Source: CAWDMN01 sp963803155 (GTDB taxonomy: Bacteria; Acidobacteriota; Terriglobia; Versatilivoradales; Versatilivoraceae). Taken from it: a DNA stretch of 38,114 nt. The notes beneath the pieces are model-generated. The model was given only the letters and a program-made list of their open reading frames with translations. It was not told where the DNA came from and made no database searches. This document shows, piece after piece, positions 1-8,452 of the stretch. Position 1 is the stretch's first letter, and each line of letters opens with the position of its first letter. The stretch covers positions 1 through 38,114 of the forward strand of contig CAWDMN010000028.1 in assembly GCA_963803155.1 (NCBI GenBank). The letters run 5' to 3'. A program made the position numbers and the translations under genes.

Positions 1-23
1 TCTCGAATATCAAAAATTTGCCG

Positions 24-67
<44 letters not shown>

Positions 68-194
68 GAACTGGAACTTAGAAATTTTGATTTTGAACCC
101 AGATCCCAATCCATGGCGTTTTAATCCCGACTACTAACGGAACCGTGTCCCGGCCCATGAGGCTCCACCGAGGTAACATCACCTGGCTCGATTC

Positions 195-213
195 AAAAAC
201 GCCAAAAATGGCG
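195..213 (-). terminator. Rho-independent terminator after lepB
   Basis: Read on the minus strand, a 5-bp stem CGCCA/TGGCG with a four-T loop is followed at once by five T residues. It sits 24 bases past the lepB stop codon, the right place for an intrinsic terminator. The stem is short, so strength is uncertain. Confidence 0.5.
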
Positions 214-236
214 GCTCAAGAAAATGAGAGAAACCT

Positions 237-824
237 CTATTTTATGAGCCCGGCTTTTTGAATAGGCCAGTAGCAAAAAACCGCTTTGCCAAAAATATTT
301 TCCCGCGGCACCTGCCCCCAGGAGCGGCTGTCATTGCTGGCATTGCGGTGATCGCCCAGAACGTAATAATTTCCCTCTTTCACCAGGACGGGGGGATAAG
401 AATCGCTGTCCAGGAAATTGGTTTTTACGTAGGGTTCTTCCAAACGGGTCCCATTAATTAAGACTCGCCCGTTTTTAATTGTTACACTGTCCCCGGGGAC
501 ACCCACAATCCGCTTTATGAAGGATTTGCTCGGGTCTCTGGGGTAATAAAATACGATTACGTCCCCCCGTCGAATCTCCTCAAACCGGTAAATGAACTTA
601 TTGACAAAGATTCGCTCCTGGTCATCCAACTGTGGCTGCATGCTGGTTCCCTCCACCTTGACGGGTTGGTAGAGAAATACCACCATCAGTACGGCAATCA
701 CCAGGGCAATTAAAACATCCTTCAGCCAGCCCCGCATCTCACGCCAGAATGAGTGGGGCGGGGAAAGGGATAATTCAGGAGGCTCACCAAAATTGTCCGC
801 TCGAAATCCCGAATTGTCTCGCAT
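237..824 (-). CDS. lepB: Signal peptidase I
   Basis: Serine endopeptidase of the inner membrane that removes signal peptides from Sec- and Tat-exported proteins (family S26). From the chosen ATG the protein has 195 residues, normal for a single-anchor bacterial form. There is a cytoplasmic N-terminus of about 34 residues, one membrane segment at about 35-52, the catalytic serine in GTSMQP (S61), the lysine general base in SFIKRIVGVPGD (K104), and the conserved YVLGDHRNASNDSRSWG box near the C-terminus. The open frame extends 8 codons further to a GTG at 848, but the ATG at 824 has a GGAAGGTGGG sequence just upstream and is preferred. It is the last minus-strand gene before a small terminator. 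About 175 bases separate it from the radical SAM gene upstream, so it may have its own promoter. Confidence 0.93.
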   Translation of the reverse strand: MRDNSGFRADNFGEPPELSLSPPHSFWREMRGWLKDVLIALVIAVLMVVFLYQPVKVEGTSMQPQLDDQERIFVNKFIYRFEEIRRGDVIVFYYPRDPSKSFIKRIVGVPGDSVTIKNGRVLINGTRLEEPYVKTNFLDSDSYPPVLVKEGNYYVLGDHRNASNDSRSWGQVPRENIFGKAVFCYWPIQKAGLIK

Positions 825-998
825 GCTGTACCCACCTTCCAACCTCACCGGGCTTGCTCGCCAAATTTATAGCATATTTTGCCCCCTGTCTCAACAGCGC
901 CGAGATACTATTCTGCACATTTCCCAAGTAAATCTGGAAAATTGCGTCGCGATCACAGTTGAGTTCAAAGGCAAATTCCTGGTCACGAGCAGCGGGGA

Positions 999-2669
999 CT
1001 ATGGGGTAGCTCTCCGCAATAATCCTGCCTCATGCGCCAATTCGACCGCTCGGATGCGTTCGGCAAGGGGAAATTGAGGGGTTTCAAAATAAATTGTGGC
1101 GCAACCGTTGACCGCGTCCGGATAAACCGTAACCGGCTCCTTCAACCACAATTGATTGGAGTTGACGTAATCTCTCAAGGGAGTCCCCGGGAAAGGTATG
1201 GCACAGCTGATATTCACCTCTTCAAATCGATAACGCCGGGCGAAATCTATTGTTTTGGTGGTGGTCTCCAAAGTATCGCCGATGTTTCCAATCATAAACA
1301 TGGCCACAATCCCAATGCCGTTAGCCCGCAGATGTTGGATCCCCCGCTCGATTTTTTCTATGGTCTCGCCTTTCTGCATGGCAGACAGGGCAGCATCATC
1401 GGCGTTTTCAATACCAATGCTAGTCCCCACTACCCCTGCCCGGGCCATGGCTCGGGCAGTCTCCTCATCGAGCCGGTCGGCCCGCATCCCGCGGGGGAAA
1501 TACATAAAGGGATAACGGCCAAACAAATCCATTAGTTCAAGAGTGCGAGGCTTAACCAAATTAAACATGTCATCATTTATGGAAATGACCAATCCATGAT
1601 CTCCAAGTTCGTAAATCCAGTCGAGTTCCCGCTTAATTTGCCTGAGCGACTTAAAACGAATGGATTGTCCGAAAATGCGGCCTCCGATACAAAAGTGACA
1701 ATGGTAAGGGCACCCGCGCGAGGTGGAAAGGGAATGGGCATTCCAATCGTCACTCGGGTAATGGTCGCGCAAAGGAGGCGGCAATTCATCCAACGATGCT
1801 AAATTCGCACGCGGAGGCGTATGAACCAGCTGCCCATCCTGAAGAAAGGAAAGCCCGTTGATTTCATTGAATGGGAGTCCTTGCATCAATTCCAAACAGG
1901 TCTGTTCCCCTTCGCCGCGAATCGCAAAATTGATCTCGGGGATTTCTTTAAACAGTTGATCCGCAGCCAATGTGGCATGCGGCCCCCCAGCCAATAATTG
2001 GAGGCCGGGACGAAGTCGTCGAATCTGCTTGGCCAGTTGTCGGACCGATTCCAGAGCCGGGCCATAACTGGTGACGTGAAGACCGGCATATTGATACGGA
2101 TAAAGAGCGAGCAAATCCTCCAATTCCCCATTCAGACATTGGGAAGTCAGAATGGCATGGCTCTGGATGCCATGCTCTTTCAACCAGCCGCCAATGGAAG
2201 ACATTCCTTGATGCACAATTCGTTCGTCGGTGATACCCTTATCGGGATTGATAAACAAAATCCTCGGAGCATCAGGAAGATCAACCCTCTTTCGAAACAA
2301 AGTCAAGCTGCGAAATTCCACACATCCCAAGTCGCGAATCGCGAATTCAACATGAACAGCAGTGTAGGATTTCACCTGGAGGTCCAGCTGCGCAAGGACA
2401 AATTGGGTGGAGAATACCGGAGAAATTTTATGGGGTAGCAAAATAGAGCGGAAAATCCTTTGAGTCTCCGGATCAACCAGCCGCATTTCCAAAAGATTTA
2501 CGTTTCGTTGCGGATTCTCGCCAATTCGATAGCGGAGCGAGAATCGATAAGAACCAGGGTCCAATCTGATCAGCTCAGAAATAAAAGCGGCCTTCATCCC
2601 ATCCGAAAATGCAAGCTGGACAGGTTCAATTCCGGAAAGATATCTAATCAGATCCAGGTGGATGGCCAC
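999..2669 (-). CDS. B12-binding domain radical SAM protein
   Basis: 556 residues in three parts. Residues 1-130 look beta-rich and I do not recognise them. Residues about 134-260 are a cobalamin-binding-like Rossmann domain (ILFINPDKG, LLAGGPHATL, IRGEGEQT). The radical SAM core starts at SRGCPYHCHFC, with cluster ligands C320, C324 and C327 in a CX3CX2C motif, and continues through GTSIGIENADD and FMIGNIGDT. Family members use a [4Fe-4S] cluster, SAM and often cobalamin for radical methylation, ring contraction or C-C bond formation. The substrate cannot be read from sequence. The next gene upstream on the same strand is a SPASM radical SAM enzyme, only 67 bases away, so the two are probably co-transcribed. 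The extra N-terminal domain is the oddity: most family members begin directly with the B12 domain. Confident of family, not of function. Confidence 0.88.
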   Translation of the reverse strand: MAIHLDLIRYLSGIEPVQLAFSDGMKAAFISELIRLDPGSYRFSLRYRIGENPQRNVNLLEMRLVDPETQRIFRSILLPHKISPVFSTQFVLAQLDLQVKSYTAVHVEFAIRDLGCVEFRSLTLFRKRVDLPDAPRILFINPDKGITDERIVHQGMSSIGGWLKEHGIQSHAILTSQCLNGELEDLLALYPYQYAGLHVTSYGPALESVRQLAKQIRRLRPGLQLLAGGPHATLAADQLFKEIPEINFAIRGEGEQTCLELMQGLPFNEINGLSFLQDGQLVHTPPRANLASLDELPPPLRDHYPSDDWNAHSLSTSRGCPYHCHFCIGGRIFGQSIRFKSLRQIKRELDWIYELGDHGLVISINDDMFNLVKPRTLELMDLFGRYPFMYFPRGMRADRLDEETARAMARAGVVGTSIGIENADDAALSAMQKGETIEKIERGIQHLRANGIGIVAMFMIGNIGDTLETTTKTIDFARRYRFEEVNISCAIPFPGTPLRDYVNSNQLWLKEPVTVYPDAVNGCATIYFETPQFPLAERIRAVELAHEAGLLRRATP

Positions 2670-2736
2670 TTTGTCAATGACTCCTAAAATCGCCTTTGAG
2701 AATTGAAATCAATTTGCCGAACTCTTCATGTCAAAA

Positions 2737-3945
2737 TTAGCTCCGAGGATCATCGGGAAAAATTTCAGTAAAAAGGTACATCTCCCGACAAGGGGAATTC
2801 TCCAAGCACTTTTGGCAGATGGACCGCTTGACTTCTCCTTCCAGGAACTCTTGTCGCGCCTTCCGCAAGATTGGGTGATCGTGCCAAATTTCCAAGAGCG
2901 GCTTTTCCCAGATTTCCTCTGGTGAAGTAAAAATTGTCTTGCCCGTGATATCGACACAACAAAAACCTATACTACCGTCAGAGTGGATGGCTAGGATTTT
3001 CCAAGGGGAGTCACAGAAGCCCCTGGTAGGCGGCCATGAATCACCAGGCTGGTGAACACCGCAGAGGTTTGGGTAGAGTCCCCCTTCAGTCACCTGTTGG
3101 AATCCGACATGCAAAACATGACCTGAATTGTTTCGATACGAAAATTCAGGTTGCCAAGTGGGCGGCATCCAACAGCCGTGTCCATCAAATCCAAAGGCAG
3201 CGACCACTCCACGGACAAATTTGCGTTTGGCCAGCATCACCTCTTCCTGGCTGCTTTCATTGGCGTCGAAATAGACTTTGAGATGGATATCCTGTGGAAT
3301 ATTGTCCCGTATCCATTCCAAAAGGTAATTTTTAATCCGCTCCAGATAGATTCTAAAGTTGCCGGCCGATCGCCTCGCATGCTCCTCTGCGCATGTGGAG
3401 AGATTGATGAATAAGTCCATTTCGATGCGTAGATATTCATTGCGCAGGAAGCTGGCATTGCTAGCCACAGCTAGTCGGAACCCCGCGCGGTTGGCATCCT
3501 GGCATATATCGTAGAAATGCGGATGCAGCATGGGCTCGCCATCAATGTGCAATCTCAAGCGTCTGCGGGTCAAGGCTTTTAATTGAGGCAGCAAGTGATT
3601 TACTAATTCCCGGCTCATCGTCCCTTTTTGACGGTCAGAGAGACTGCTGCGGCAATAAGGGCAATGAAAATTGCAGCATGAACTCAGTTCCAACATGATG
3701 GCCGGATTTAGGGCAAACTCTTCCAATTGAGATCTATATTCCGGATCACGCGCCACTCCACGAAAAGCTGGCGGGAGGGGAGGTCCTGCAGGCTGGGGCG
3801 TGGCAATGGGACTGTCGATTGAACCAGATTCGATCCCTCTATTTCCAGATGAAAGCAAATCCCCGAATCCAGGTTCTTCCTCTGAGGATTCTAAATTCTT
3901 TTTCCTCCAACTACGAATCTTTCGAAAGGAGTCAAGTCCCTTCAT
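2737..3945 (-). CDS. Radical SAM/SPASM domain protein
   Basis: 402 residues. After a polar, proline-rich stretch of about 75 residues comes the radical SAM motif CNFHCPYC (C91, C95, C98). A C-terminal SPASM-type region carries cysteines in GFCDSPW, GSIGFCCVD and CQKCLENSPC (C377, C380, C386), expected to bind auxiliary iron-sulfur clusters. The phrase MLHPHFYDICQDANRAGF is typical of the MoaA/SPASM group (compare GEPMLHP, the usual GGEP motif region). Relatives mature ribosomally made peptides or act on tRNA, sugars or sulfatases. No precursor peptide was recognised nearby. It is the first gene of a minus-strand pair with the B12 radical SAM gene and diverges from a methyltransferase across 460 bases. 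The ATG at 3945 is the first in frame. Confidence 0.85.
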   Translation of the reverse strand: MKGLDSFRKIRSWRKKNLESSEEEPGFGDLLSSGNRGIESGSIDSPIATPQPAGPPLPPAFRGVARDPEYRSQLEEFALNPAIMLELSSCCNFHCPYCRSSLSDRQKGTMSRELVNHLLPQLKALTRRRLRLHIDGEPMLHPHFYDICQDANRAGFRLAVASNASFLRNEYLRIEMDLFINLSTCAEEHARRSAGNFRIYLERIKNYLLEWIRDNIPQDIHLKVYFDANESSQEEVMLAKRKFVRGVVAAFGFDGHGCWMPPTWQPEFSYRNNSGHVLHVGFQQVTEGGLYPNLCGVHQPGDSWPPTRGFCDSPWKILAIHSDGSIGFCCVDITGKTIFTSPEEIWEKPLLEIWHDHPILRKARQEFLEGEVKRSICQKCLENSPCREMYLFTEIFPDDPRS

Positions 3946-4405
3946 GACCGTCGGCTCCTGTCCAAGACGGCGCCACCGTTCTGACGCTTTTTATGTCAAA
4001 AGCCTCACGCCAGAAGGAATGCAATGCATCCGTTTTTTTGATTTCCAACTGCTTCCGCCGAGGGTTTCCCCGGATTTCCATGGCGGGACTGAATCTTGAC
4101 AATAATATGGACAACATCCGCCAAAAATCCTTTTTCATTTTACCATGCATTACTTTTCGGACGGACCGATAAGATTAAATGCTTCAGGTGGAACTTCGTC
4201 CCGCTTGTTCAGGGTTACAGCCCTGGCAAGATATTGTCTGTCTCAAACTTATCGGCTCATGCGGCACAAACAAGCCCGGTCCCTGGCAATCGGCCAATTG
4301 GCAATCCAGTTGACATGAATTCCTCAACCATGAAAAGATGATGACGCACGGGAAGCGTCTTCCGTATGGGAACATAGAAATTTATTTTTGGGGAGAAACT
4401 CATCG
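3946..4405. other. Divergent intergenic region between radical SAM and methyltransferase genes
   Basis: 460 bases with no convincing ORF. It must carry the promoters of both divergent units. A TTGACA at 4310-4315 faces the methyltransferase, but the sequence 17 bases downstream (AAAAGA) is a poor -10, so I do not call a promoter. No strong hairpin was seen. Confidence 0.5.
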
Positions 4406-5299
4406 ATGTCAGCAGAGCTTGTCAGCGCCAGCTTGCTAGCTGAGCAGCACGCCACCAGGACCCGAGTCTTTCTAGAGCGGGCCCGCCAGCTCGGATATAT
4501 GGATTTGAGCTCTTATTATTGGTTTCATACCATTGATTTGGGAAATGGATTGATTACTCCTGGGACATACGATTATCGCGACGCTTTGGATTCTTTTGCT
4601 TTTCCCGTTGACATGCATGGAGCTAAGGTTCTAGATATCGGTTCGGCTACCGGCTTTTTTTCATTCGAGTTTGAAAAGCGGGGAGCTCAGGTAACTTCCG
4701 TAGAGCTCCCTTCTTTGTCCGATATTGACTGCTTTCCGGGTGAAACGAATTATCACACTATTCGCAAACTGGCTAACATGATGCCCTCTCACTCTTCCTA
4801 TTCCCATGATCAGGTAGACTCCCTTTTTCAGGCGCCGCGATTGCGGGAGCTCTATGATTCTTTCCTGGAGGGTCCATTCCAATTTTGTCGCCGGGTATTG
4901 AAATCCCATGTGCAGCGCTGTTATAGCACTATTTACGACCTATCCCCTGAAAAGACCGGAGAAAAATATTACGACTATGTCTTTGTCGGCGATGTGCTCA
5001 TTCATACCATTTACCCATTGAAGGCATTAGCTTCCGCTGCGGCATTATGCCGGGGGACGTTGATTCTCGCGCAAATCCTTCCTGAACCAGACTTGGAGTT
5101 GCCTGTCATGGTCTATGTCGGAGGGGATCGCCCCGGAGAGGATGATGTCTCGTGGTGGGTTCCAAACTATTCCTGCTTCAATCTAATGCTTAAGAAACTA
5201 GGTTTTTCTTCAATCAAATTGGTGGGGTACAACGAGGGACGCCTCCTGCCGGGAGGAGGACATTACAAGCGGGCCATCATTCACGCTTCCCGTGGTTAA
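4406..5299 (+). CDS. Class I SAM methyltransferase, CmoB/DUF1698-like
   Basis: 297 residues from the ATG at 4406, which follows GGGGAGA at good distance; an upstream in-frame TTG at 4388 overlaps that ribosome binding site and is less likely. The N-terminal WFHTIDLGNGLITPGTYD resembles the stretch ahead of the SAM fold in CmoB, the tRNA uridine-34 carboxymethyltransferase. Motif I is VLDIGSATGFFSFEFEKRGA and a later acidic strand is YDYVFVGDVLIHT. True CmoB needs carboxy-SAM made by CmoA, and no cmoA is in the window, so this is more likely a relative with another substrate. It is the first gene of a plus-strand pair with the aminotransferase 126 bases downstream, divergent from two radical SAM genes. 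A shared modification pathway is inference. Confidence 0.8.
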   Translation: MSAELVSASLLAEQHATRTRVFLERARQLGYMDLSSYYWFHTIDLGNGLITPGTYDYRDALDSFAFPVDMHGAKVLDIGSATGFFSFEFEKRGAQVTSVELPSLSDIDCFPGETNYHTIRKLANMMPSHSSYSHDQVDSLFQAPRLRELYDSFLEGPFQFCRRVLKSHVQRCYSTIYDLSPEKTGEKYYDYVFVGDVLIHTIYPLKALASAAALCRGTLILAQILPEPDLELPVMVYVGGDRPGEDDVSWWVPNYSCFNLMLKKLGFSSIKLVGYNEGRLLPGGGHYKRAIIHASRG

Positions 5300-5425
5300 T
5301 CCGAATTCGGAAGTCGAATTGCGAAATCCTCTATCTACTAATCGTGGCTTATCCTTTTTTGTTTGCCGTCGAGACTGTATTGCTCATTCCCCACAATTAC
5401 GAATTCAGACATCGAGGATCGTTTC

Positions 5426-6274
5426 ATGCCGGAACTTGCCAACGTCAACGGGAAAATTTGTCCTATTCATGAGGCGGTCATCCCAGCTGAAGATCGGGGT
5501 TTTTTATTCGGGGATGGAGTCTATGAAACGCTCCGCGGCTACCGGGGCCGTTTGTGGGCAGTAGATCTGCATTTCCAGCGATTGGAGAGGAGCCTTGCCG
5601 AAATCGGGCTGACTCAGTGCAACCTCCTGCAGGTCCGCCAATGGGTGTTACAGACGCACGAACAGAGTCAGATTCAGGATGCCTTGGTATATTTTCAAAT
5701 TACGCGTGGGGCGGGGCCGCGCTCTCATATTTGGCCGGAAGAGATGACGCCGACTTTTTTTCTTTCAGTCCGTTCCTTCCCTCCCCGCAATGGGACTCGT
5801 CAAAATGGAGCTTCGGCGGTGATTTTGCCTGACCAGCGCTGGGGACGGTGCGATATCAAATCCATCAATCTTCTTCCCAACATTTTGGCCAAACATAAAG
5901 CTCGGCAAATGGGTGCGTATGAGGCCATTCTGGCTGGACTGGATGGGAGATTGCATGAAGGAAGCTCGTGTGCGGTCTTTTGGGTCAAAAGTGGAAAGCT
6001 TTATGCCCCGCCATTATCTACCGCCGTCCTCCCGAGTATTACCCGCCAAATCGTGTTCGAGATGGCCGCTCGTTTGGGAATTCCCGCTTGCGAACAGGAA
6101 ATTGCCGCTCGGGAACTGGTCAAGTCTGATGAGGCTTTCATTGCATCCACGGGGGATGAAATCACGGGTATAACGCGAATCGATGGAGCCCCTATAGGGA
6201 AAGGAAGTCCTGGCGAGCTTACCCGCCAGCTCCAGGCGGCCTATCAAAAACTGGTCCTGAATAAGCCGGCATGA
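5426..6274 (+). CDS. dat: Class IV aminotransferase, D-amino-acid type (copy 1)
   Basis: 282-residue PLP enzyme of fold type IV, the group of D-alanine transaminase, branched-chain transaminase and aminodeoxychorismate lyase. Early residues EDRGFLFGDGVYETLRGYRG and the catalytic-lysine context RCDIKSINLLPNILAKHKA, then DGRLHEGSSCAVF and TAVLPSITRQIV, fit the D-amino-acid transaminase branch best. That family makes D-glutamate or D-alanine, for example for peptidoglycan. The ATG at 5426 has GAGGA seven bases upstream; the open frame starts earlier at 5363. The 3' end overlaps the convergent TPR gene by 31 bases. A second copy at 17844-18692 differs at only nine bases, five of them within the first 19 bases; 5623-6272 is identical. 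Pathway assignment (D-amino acid versus aminodeoxychorismate lyase) is not certain. Confidence 0.87.
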   Translation: MPELANVNGKICPIHEAVIPAEDRGFLFGDGVYETLRGYRGRLWAVDLHFQRLERSLAEIGLTQCNLLQVRQWVLQTHEQSQIQDALVYFQITRGAGPRSHIWPEEMTPTFFLSVRSFPPRNGTRQNGASAVILPDQRWGRCDIKSINLLPNILAKHKARQMGAYEAILAGLDGRLHEGSSCAVFWVKSGKLYAPPLSTAVLPSITRQIVFEMAARLGIPACEQEIAARELVKSDEAFIASTGDEITGITRIDGAPIGKGSPGELTRQLQAAYQKLVLNKPA

Positions 6275-7296
6275 AACCGGCGGAACCAGCTTTGATGTGC
6301 AACCTTGTCGGATTTCGATTGGGCCGGCCGCCTCGTCGTTGCCGGAACAACTGAAGGAGAAATCCTACTCTCAATTTTCTTGGGTCCCAGTATCGAATTA
6401 AGGAGAGTGATTTGTCTCTGAATATTCACCCGCCATCCATCTGCATCATCGGACACAAGAGCCAGACTCCGTTCGTATGCCTTTAGAGCACCCTCATAAT
6501 CTCCGCTTGAAGACAATAATTGTCCAAGCAGGAATAAAGCGGGCATGAATTGGGGATTTAATTTCAGTGTCAGCTGAAGATAATCAATCCCCTGTTTGGG
6601 TTGATTCATCCGCGCATAACAAAGACCCAAATTATAGTAGTAGTCTGCCTCCAATGGGTCCTTCTGCATGGCCTTCAACCACAATCCTGAGGCCTGTTCA
6701 TACTGGCTGGAGGCAAAAAGGAGACTAGCTAAATTGTTCAGCGCAAGCGCATAATCGGGAACAACACGGATGGCTTCTTCATATTCCTTCCGAGCAAGTT
6801 CCAGGTGACCAATCGCCTGAAAAATCAATCCCAGATTGTTGTGAACCTCCGCCAGCCGTGGATTCTGGAGCAGGATTTGCTGGTATAAACGGGCAGCGGT
6901 CTCCAAGTTGCCGGCTTTTTGTTGGGAAGCGGCCTGCTTGAACAACAGCAACAATTCCTCGTCCAATGGGGGAGGAGTTGTTTTGCTGTAATAAGGCTTG
7001 GGTTGAGGGGAAGCAGCGGGAGTTTGGGCCCAACAAACGGGAGAGAGGTGAAAAAAAAAGAGAAGGGAAATCCCAGCCGCAAAGGTTCGTTGTAGTGCAA
7101 TAATATGTCTCATAGGGTTCAAGGCCAACTTTGTGTTGTTACGCGCCCTTCTTTCTTGGCGGAGACCATTGTTTTTGTGAGAGAGGCCACCCTTCAAAGA
7201 TATCGAAAGAGTTGGTCTATTCCAGTATCCGGTTCGAAAAGGCCGCCAAGAAAGGAATTCCCGGCCTGAGGCGCCATTTTGCCGGAAGAGTCTCAT
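6244..7296 (-). CDS. TPR-repeat protein of the pilus operon (MshN-like position)
   Basis: 350 residues with at least four tetratricopeptide repeats between about 120 and 280 (for example AEVHNNLGLIFQAIGHLELA, ALALNNLASLLFASSQYEQA, ADYYYNLGLCYARMNQ). A hydrophobic stretch at about 73-88 ends in CWAQTP and looks like a signal peptide or membrane anchor. Two starts are possible. The ATG at 7296 overlaps the secretin stop as ATGA and follows AAAGGGAA, suggesting translational coupling. The ATG at 7113 lies just before the hydrophobic stretch and would give a clean signal peptide, but has no clear ribosome binding site. TPR proteins such as MshN and PilF help secretin assembly in pilus systems, which fits its place behind the secretin. 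Its last 31 bases overlap the convergent aminotransferase. Confidence 0.8.
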   Translation of the reverse strand: MRLFRQNGASGREFLSWRPFRTGYWNRPTLSISLKGGLSHKNNGLRQERRARNNTKLALNPMRHIIALQRTFAAGISLLFFFHLSPVCWAQTPAASPQPKPYYSKTTPPPLDEELLLLFKQAASQQKAGNLETAARLYQQILLQNPRLAEVHNNLGLIFQAIGHLELARKEYEEAIRVVPDYALALNNLASLLFASSQYEQASGLWLKAMQKDPLEADYYYNLGLCYARMNQPKQGIDYLQLTLKLNPQFMPALFLLGQLLSSSGDYEGALKAYERSLALVSDDADGWRVNIQRQITLLNSILGPKKIESRISPSVVPATTRRPAQSKSDKVAHQSWFRRFHAGLFRTSF

Positions 7297-8387
7297 TTCC
7301 CTTTCTTTTTGAGAACGTCAAACTTCTTTTCCAATTGATCAAGGTTATCCCGTTCTTGTTGGGACAGATCATCAATCGTTTTTCCGGACATTAAGGTGGG
7401 AGTGATGAACATTACCAGTTCAGTCCTGGCGGTGCTTACCTCCGTTCTTCGGAAGGCCGAGCCCAATAACGGCATATGCATCAACCCCGGCACGCCGCGC
7501 ATGCTATCTCCCTTGCGTTCCCGGATAATTCCAGCGATTAAGATCGTCTGACCGCTTTTCACCTTTGCAACGGTATCCAAGTCGCGGCGGTCAATGACTG
7601 GCTGGGTAGAGACTGCCTGACCATTGGCTGAGGTGAAGGTCCGCACTTCCACCAACTCACTGATGCTGGGATTCACGCTAAGCGTAATCTCGCCGTCATT
7701 GCCAATCTGCGGGAGAATATCGAGCACTACCCCAATTGGGACAACCTGATTAATCACGTTTTGGGTGGTGATGGTGGGGCCCAAGTTTTGGGAGGCCATG
7801 GAATTCAAAGTAAAATAGACCTCTTCCCGGACTACGCGGATCATGGCTTTCTGGTTGTTGAGAGTGGAAATCCGGGGATTGGAGAGAACGCGCAACTTGC
7901 CTTGGTTCGCCAAGGCATCCAGAATAACTCCGACTTTCCCATTTCCGATTCCATAAGAAAAACTGCCCTTGGAAGGGTCCAGGTTGGGATTGGAGGATTG
8001 CCCGGTAAACAATCCAATGGAGGGCTTGGTCACCCCCAAGGCATCGGGGAGAAGTCCGGTATAATTCTTGGGATTTAGAACGGCATTCCAATTGACTCCA
8101 AGTTGTGAGTCTTTATTGAGGGTCACTTCCACGATTTTTGCTTCGATCAAAACCTGCCGCTGGATGGAGCCTTCGACGGCCTCAATGAAACGGCCCGCTT
8201 CTTCAAGGATGGGGGCCTCCGCATGCGCCATGATTAAGCCGGCTTGGGGGTTCATCAGGAGGCGGCGTCCCGCTTCATCCCGCATGGCGCTTCCTTCCGG
8301 GCCTTTTTCCTCCCCTTGGACGGATCCGGAATCTCCCTTAGAGCCAGCGGATCCGGAGAAAATAATGGCCTCCAAGCCCATTCTCAA
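7293..8387 (-). CDS. Secretin, C-terminal part (frameshifted)
   Basis: 364 residues holding the outer-membrane pore-forming part of a type II/IV pilus secretin: RQVLIEAKIVEVTLNKDSQL, LGVNWNAVL, LRVLSNPRISTLNNQKA, VKSGQTILIAGIIRERK, VPGLMHMPLLGSAFR and ELVMFITPTLM. The start is only the first permitted codon (TTG). The frame is open further upstream to the G tract at 8501-8510, where it joins the frame of the N-terminal part if one base is added or two removed. The resulting linker is Ser/Gly-rich and leads into INSSSIWRDLRMGLEAIIF, as expected before the secretin domain. It resembles the MshL/PilQ branch. Downstream, the TPR gene starts in an ATGA overlap with its stop. Confidence 0.9.
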   Translation of the reverse strand: MRMGLEAIIFSGSAGSKGDSGSVQGEEKGPEGSAMRDEAGRRLLMNPQAGLIMAHAEAPILEEAGRFIEAVEGSIQRQVLIEAKIVEVTLNKDSQLGVNWNAVLNPKNYTGLLPDALGVTKPSIGLFTGQSSNPNLDPSKGSFSYGIGNGKVGVILDALANQGKLRVLSNPRISTLNNQKAMIRVVREEVYFTLNSMASQNLGPTITTQNVINQVVPIGVVLDILPQIGNDGEITLSVNPSISELVEVRTFTSANGQAVSTQPVIDRRDLDTVAKVKSGQTILIAGIIRERKGDSMRGVPGLMHMPLLGSAFRRTEVSTARTELVMFITPTLMSGKTIDDLSQQERDNLDQLEKKFDVLKKKGK

Positions 8388-8452
8388 ATCACGCCAAATA
8401 GAAGAACTGTTGATGGTGGTAATGTTGCTTTCCTCATCCGTGGAACTTCCAC

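Noticed and set aside
4310..4338. Sigma-70 promoter for the CmoB-like methyltransferase
   Set aside because: TTGACA is perfect but the hexamer at 17 bases is AAAAGA and neighbouring registers are no better.
6244..6274. 31-base convergent overlap of aminotransferase copy 1 and the TPR gene as a regulatory antisense pair
   Set aside because: Short tail-to-tail overlaps are common, and nothing else in the sequence suggests antisense control.
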